Below are positions 62,062-64,000 of a DNA stretch of 64,000 nt, one piece after another. Within the stretch, counting starts at the first letter, position 1; each line of letters begins with the position of its first letter. The stretch is taken from the NCBI GenBank assembly GCA_013399875.1, contig VXAZ01018984.1, positions 10,157,162-10,221,161 of the forward strand. Reading direction: 5' to 3'. The position numbers and the translations under genes are program-made. Origin of the DNA: Gymnorhina tibicen. Lineage: Eukaryota > Chordata > Aves > Passeriformes > Artamidae. Below the pieces are notes generated by a model. That model ran no database searches and was not told the DNA's origin. It saw only the letters and a program-made list of their open reading frames with translations.

Positions 62062-62201
62062 CCTATATGCGTAACAGCATCCCTGTTTTCACATTCAGTT
62101 GTCCATATTGCTATTTTATCACCCTTAGTTCTAACATTAACAACAGCACCACACACATCATCACTGTAGTCATCGAATGACTCCCCAATAAGGCACAGCA
62201 G
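62062..62201 (-). CDS. EIF4E: EIF4E penultimate coding exon (cap-binding core)
   Basis: A TTTCTTTCACAG acceptor precedes 46 full codons plus two bases (GG), ended by a GTAAGT donor. The product begins LLCLIGESFDDYSDDVCGAV and includes KGDKIAIWTTECENRDAVTH; by human numbering these are residues 134-179 and part of Gly180. It holds Trp166, which contacts the methylated guanine, and Arg157, Lys159 and Lys162, which contact the cap phosphates; all are present. Compared with the human protein as I remember it, residue 158 is Thr instead of Ala and residue 174 Asp instead of Glu, both mild. Phase matches the next exon exactly. The preceding exon (ending RFWLET in vertebrates) is not in the window. 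Confidence 0.98.
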
Positions 62202-64000
62202 CTGTGAAAGAAAGCAGTTCAGAGTCAGAATCCTGTTCTGTAGGCAAGCACTCAGCGTACTCAAGGACTGAGGAATACATTTTACTGCCTACAGCCACTT
62301 GCCATAAAGCAATCATTTTCTATTTACTGCAGTGTCTTCTTGAAGTTCCAAATATTACAAGTGAACGTAAACTCTAGTAGGGCATCTTTATCCTCTTCTG
62401 ACTTTTCCATTCCTCCTCCTCTCCCACCTGCTGCAAGTTCTGACACAGCTGATAATTTACACAGTGCTGCCTTCCACCCCATCCTCCCAATCCAAAAAAA
62501 GAGAAGAATTAAATAACTGTATTCTTCTTTCTACAGTACACTTAACTGTTACAGGTAGACCAATCTCAAGTTTGGTGTCTCCATCAATTCTCTAGGACTA
62601 TTTGCACAACTGTTAAGGTCTATTTGCACAACATCAGCTACATATGGTTTAACTTCAGTGCTGAAGTCTGTCAATTCAGAGGTAAATCTGACCACAGCCA
62701 GATGAAAAGTGCTATCCAATGAAATGTTACTTCCTATCAACACAGGAAGCTTCAGCATTTCCATAAACTCTACAGTGGGCATCAATGACCCCAAACAGTG
62801 TTTAATACAAGTGCACTAATGCAAGTGCACAAGTAACACAAGATTCTTCCTCGCTGGTTTCTAACAGTGAAGCTTGGAATTGGCCGGAAACATCAGCTGG
62901 GTCACAGCCCCATGCAACATGCTAACTGTTAAAGTGCTATTGAAAATCTTCAGCTTGCAACTTGTAAAACAAGCAATCCAGATATTCAAAACTAATGGTT
63001 TCTTGTGGCTGAAACAGATTTGCCTAGATGATGCTAAATTAAAATAAAAATATCTTCTGCACGCTGAAACTGCAAATGGACACTTGTTCACTTCCACAGT
63101 ACATTAAATACACTGCTATTGTATCAGTTTTCTGGTATCACTTGTAACATTTGGAAATTCAACATGTTTGCAAAAGCAGGTCAAACAAAGCAGGTCTTCC
63201 AGTACCCATCAGACCCACAAGGGCTGGCTTACTGGAAGAAATACAAAAAGGACAAAGCGTACTAATGAATAAATCAGGTGTAACCAGACATGCTTTCAGT
63301 GTTACACCCAACTGCAGGCTGTACACACTCACTGAGTAATTCAAGCCATAAATGGTTAAGATCAAACCACACACAAACATGCAAAATATTGACCAACTGC
63401 CTTAGTTCACATACAAGCAAAGATGACTACCATGCTCAATAAGCACTAGTCAGGTACATTTGTCATGAATGCTGCACAACAGGGAAAAAAGTCTTCTCAA
63501 ATGAATTTTAGGTTACAGTTAAGCTTTTATTATAATAAAAATTTGTTCCAAAGGGGAGTTATAAAGGCTTTGATTTCTATTGCAGAAAATTGGCTGCATA
63601 TAGTTACTGGAATTAGAAGTGACAGGGTTGTTTTAGAGCACATATCACAGTCACCTGGGTATTTAGGCTCTGTGCCATTGCTCACTGCTAAGCAAAAAGC
63701 AGAGCCCTCCAGCCTTTAGTTTACACAGTCTATCTACATGTTTCCAAGCCATACGTCATGGCTATTAGGAGTCAGGACTCACACATGCATTACACCAAGC
63801 ACATGCAGCAGGATGTTAATTTCCTCACGTGCAGTCACACTGCCCAGTACTGTTCAAAATGCTCTCTTCAAATCACAACTACAGTGACTACAAGGATCCT
63901 GAAAGTTCTGACATTTTGGACACCTCTGCTTTGAATCTCAAGGCCATTTCTCCCTTTCAAAGGGGTGCAATGCTCCTTGCCTCTCACAAAAATAGGGACA
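62202..64000 (-). other. EIF4E: EIF4E upstream intron (partial)
   Basis: Sequence upstream of the penultimate EIF4E exon, running off the right edge. I looked on the minus strand for the preceding coding segment (GIEPMWEDEKNKRGGRW and the following LITLNKQQ region) and did not find it, so this is intron throughout. It is A/T-rich. A TCTATTTGCACAAC-like direct repeat near 62595-62635 and a CAAGTGCAC pair near 62810-62832 are the only small repeats noticed. Confidence 0.85.

Overview
This is a window of vertebrate, almost certainly bird, nuclear DNA. The evidence is a set of CR1 LINE fragments with typical avian 3' tails, a GC-rich CpG-island promoter, GT-AG introns, and two exons whose peptides match textbook vertebrate proteins. 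The tail at the very left edge resembles the tail shared by CR1-X elements and the passerine SINE TguSINE1, which hints at a songbird. I cannot fix the species.

Two protein-coding genes are visible, both on the minus strand and both incomplete here. (1) TSPAN5 (tetraspanin-5): coding exon 1 lies at 30639-30719 inside a CpG island (about 30.4-31.8 kb). The promoter and 5' UTR lie to the right and are interrupted by a 294-base run of N (30952-31245). Intron 1 fills everything from 30638 down to position 1 and continues off the window. (2) EIF4E (cap-binding translation initiation factor 4E): the last two coding exons are at 62062-62201 and 60102-60216, followed by a 3' UTR that probably ends near 59.17 kb. 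The upstream exons lie beyond position 64000. Two neighbouring minus-strand genes in this order fit the conserved vertebrate block RAP1GDS1-TSPAN5-EIF4E-METAP1.

Layout. 1-30638: TSPAN5 intron 1, with three short CR1 or SINE tails, several A/T-rich microsatellites, a perfect 21-bp hairpin at 26.8 kb and a possible old LTR block at 23.4-23.9 kb. 30.4-31.8 kb: TSPAN5 promoter, 5' UTR and exon 1. 31.8-59.2 kb: intergenic DNA with two CR1 fragments, a CTCF-like motif at 38.92 kb, and E-box and octamer/AP-1 clusters that may be regulatory. 59.2-64 kb: EIF4E 3' end. The short open frames elsewhere look like chance; I saw no splice-supported exon, tRNA gene, intact transposon or CRISPR array among them.

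I found no undescribed multi-gene system. The points most worth a second look are the repeat flanking the assembly gap, a short upstream ORF overlapping the TSPAN5 start codon, the perfect hairpin with a linked duplication, the putative CTCF site between the genes, and a tRNA T-arm-like sequence fused to a CR1 tail.
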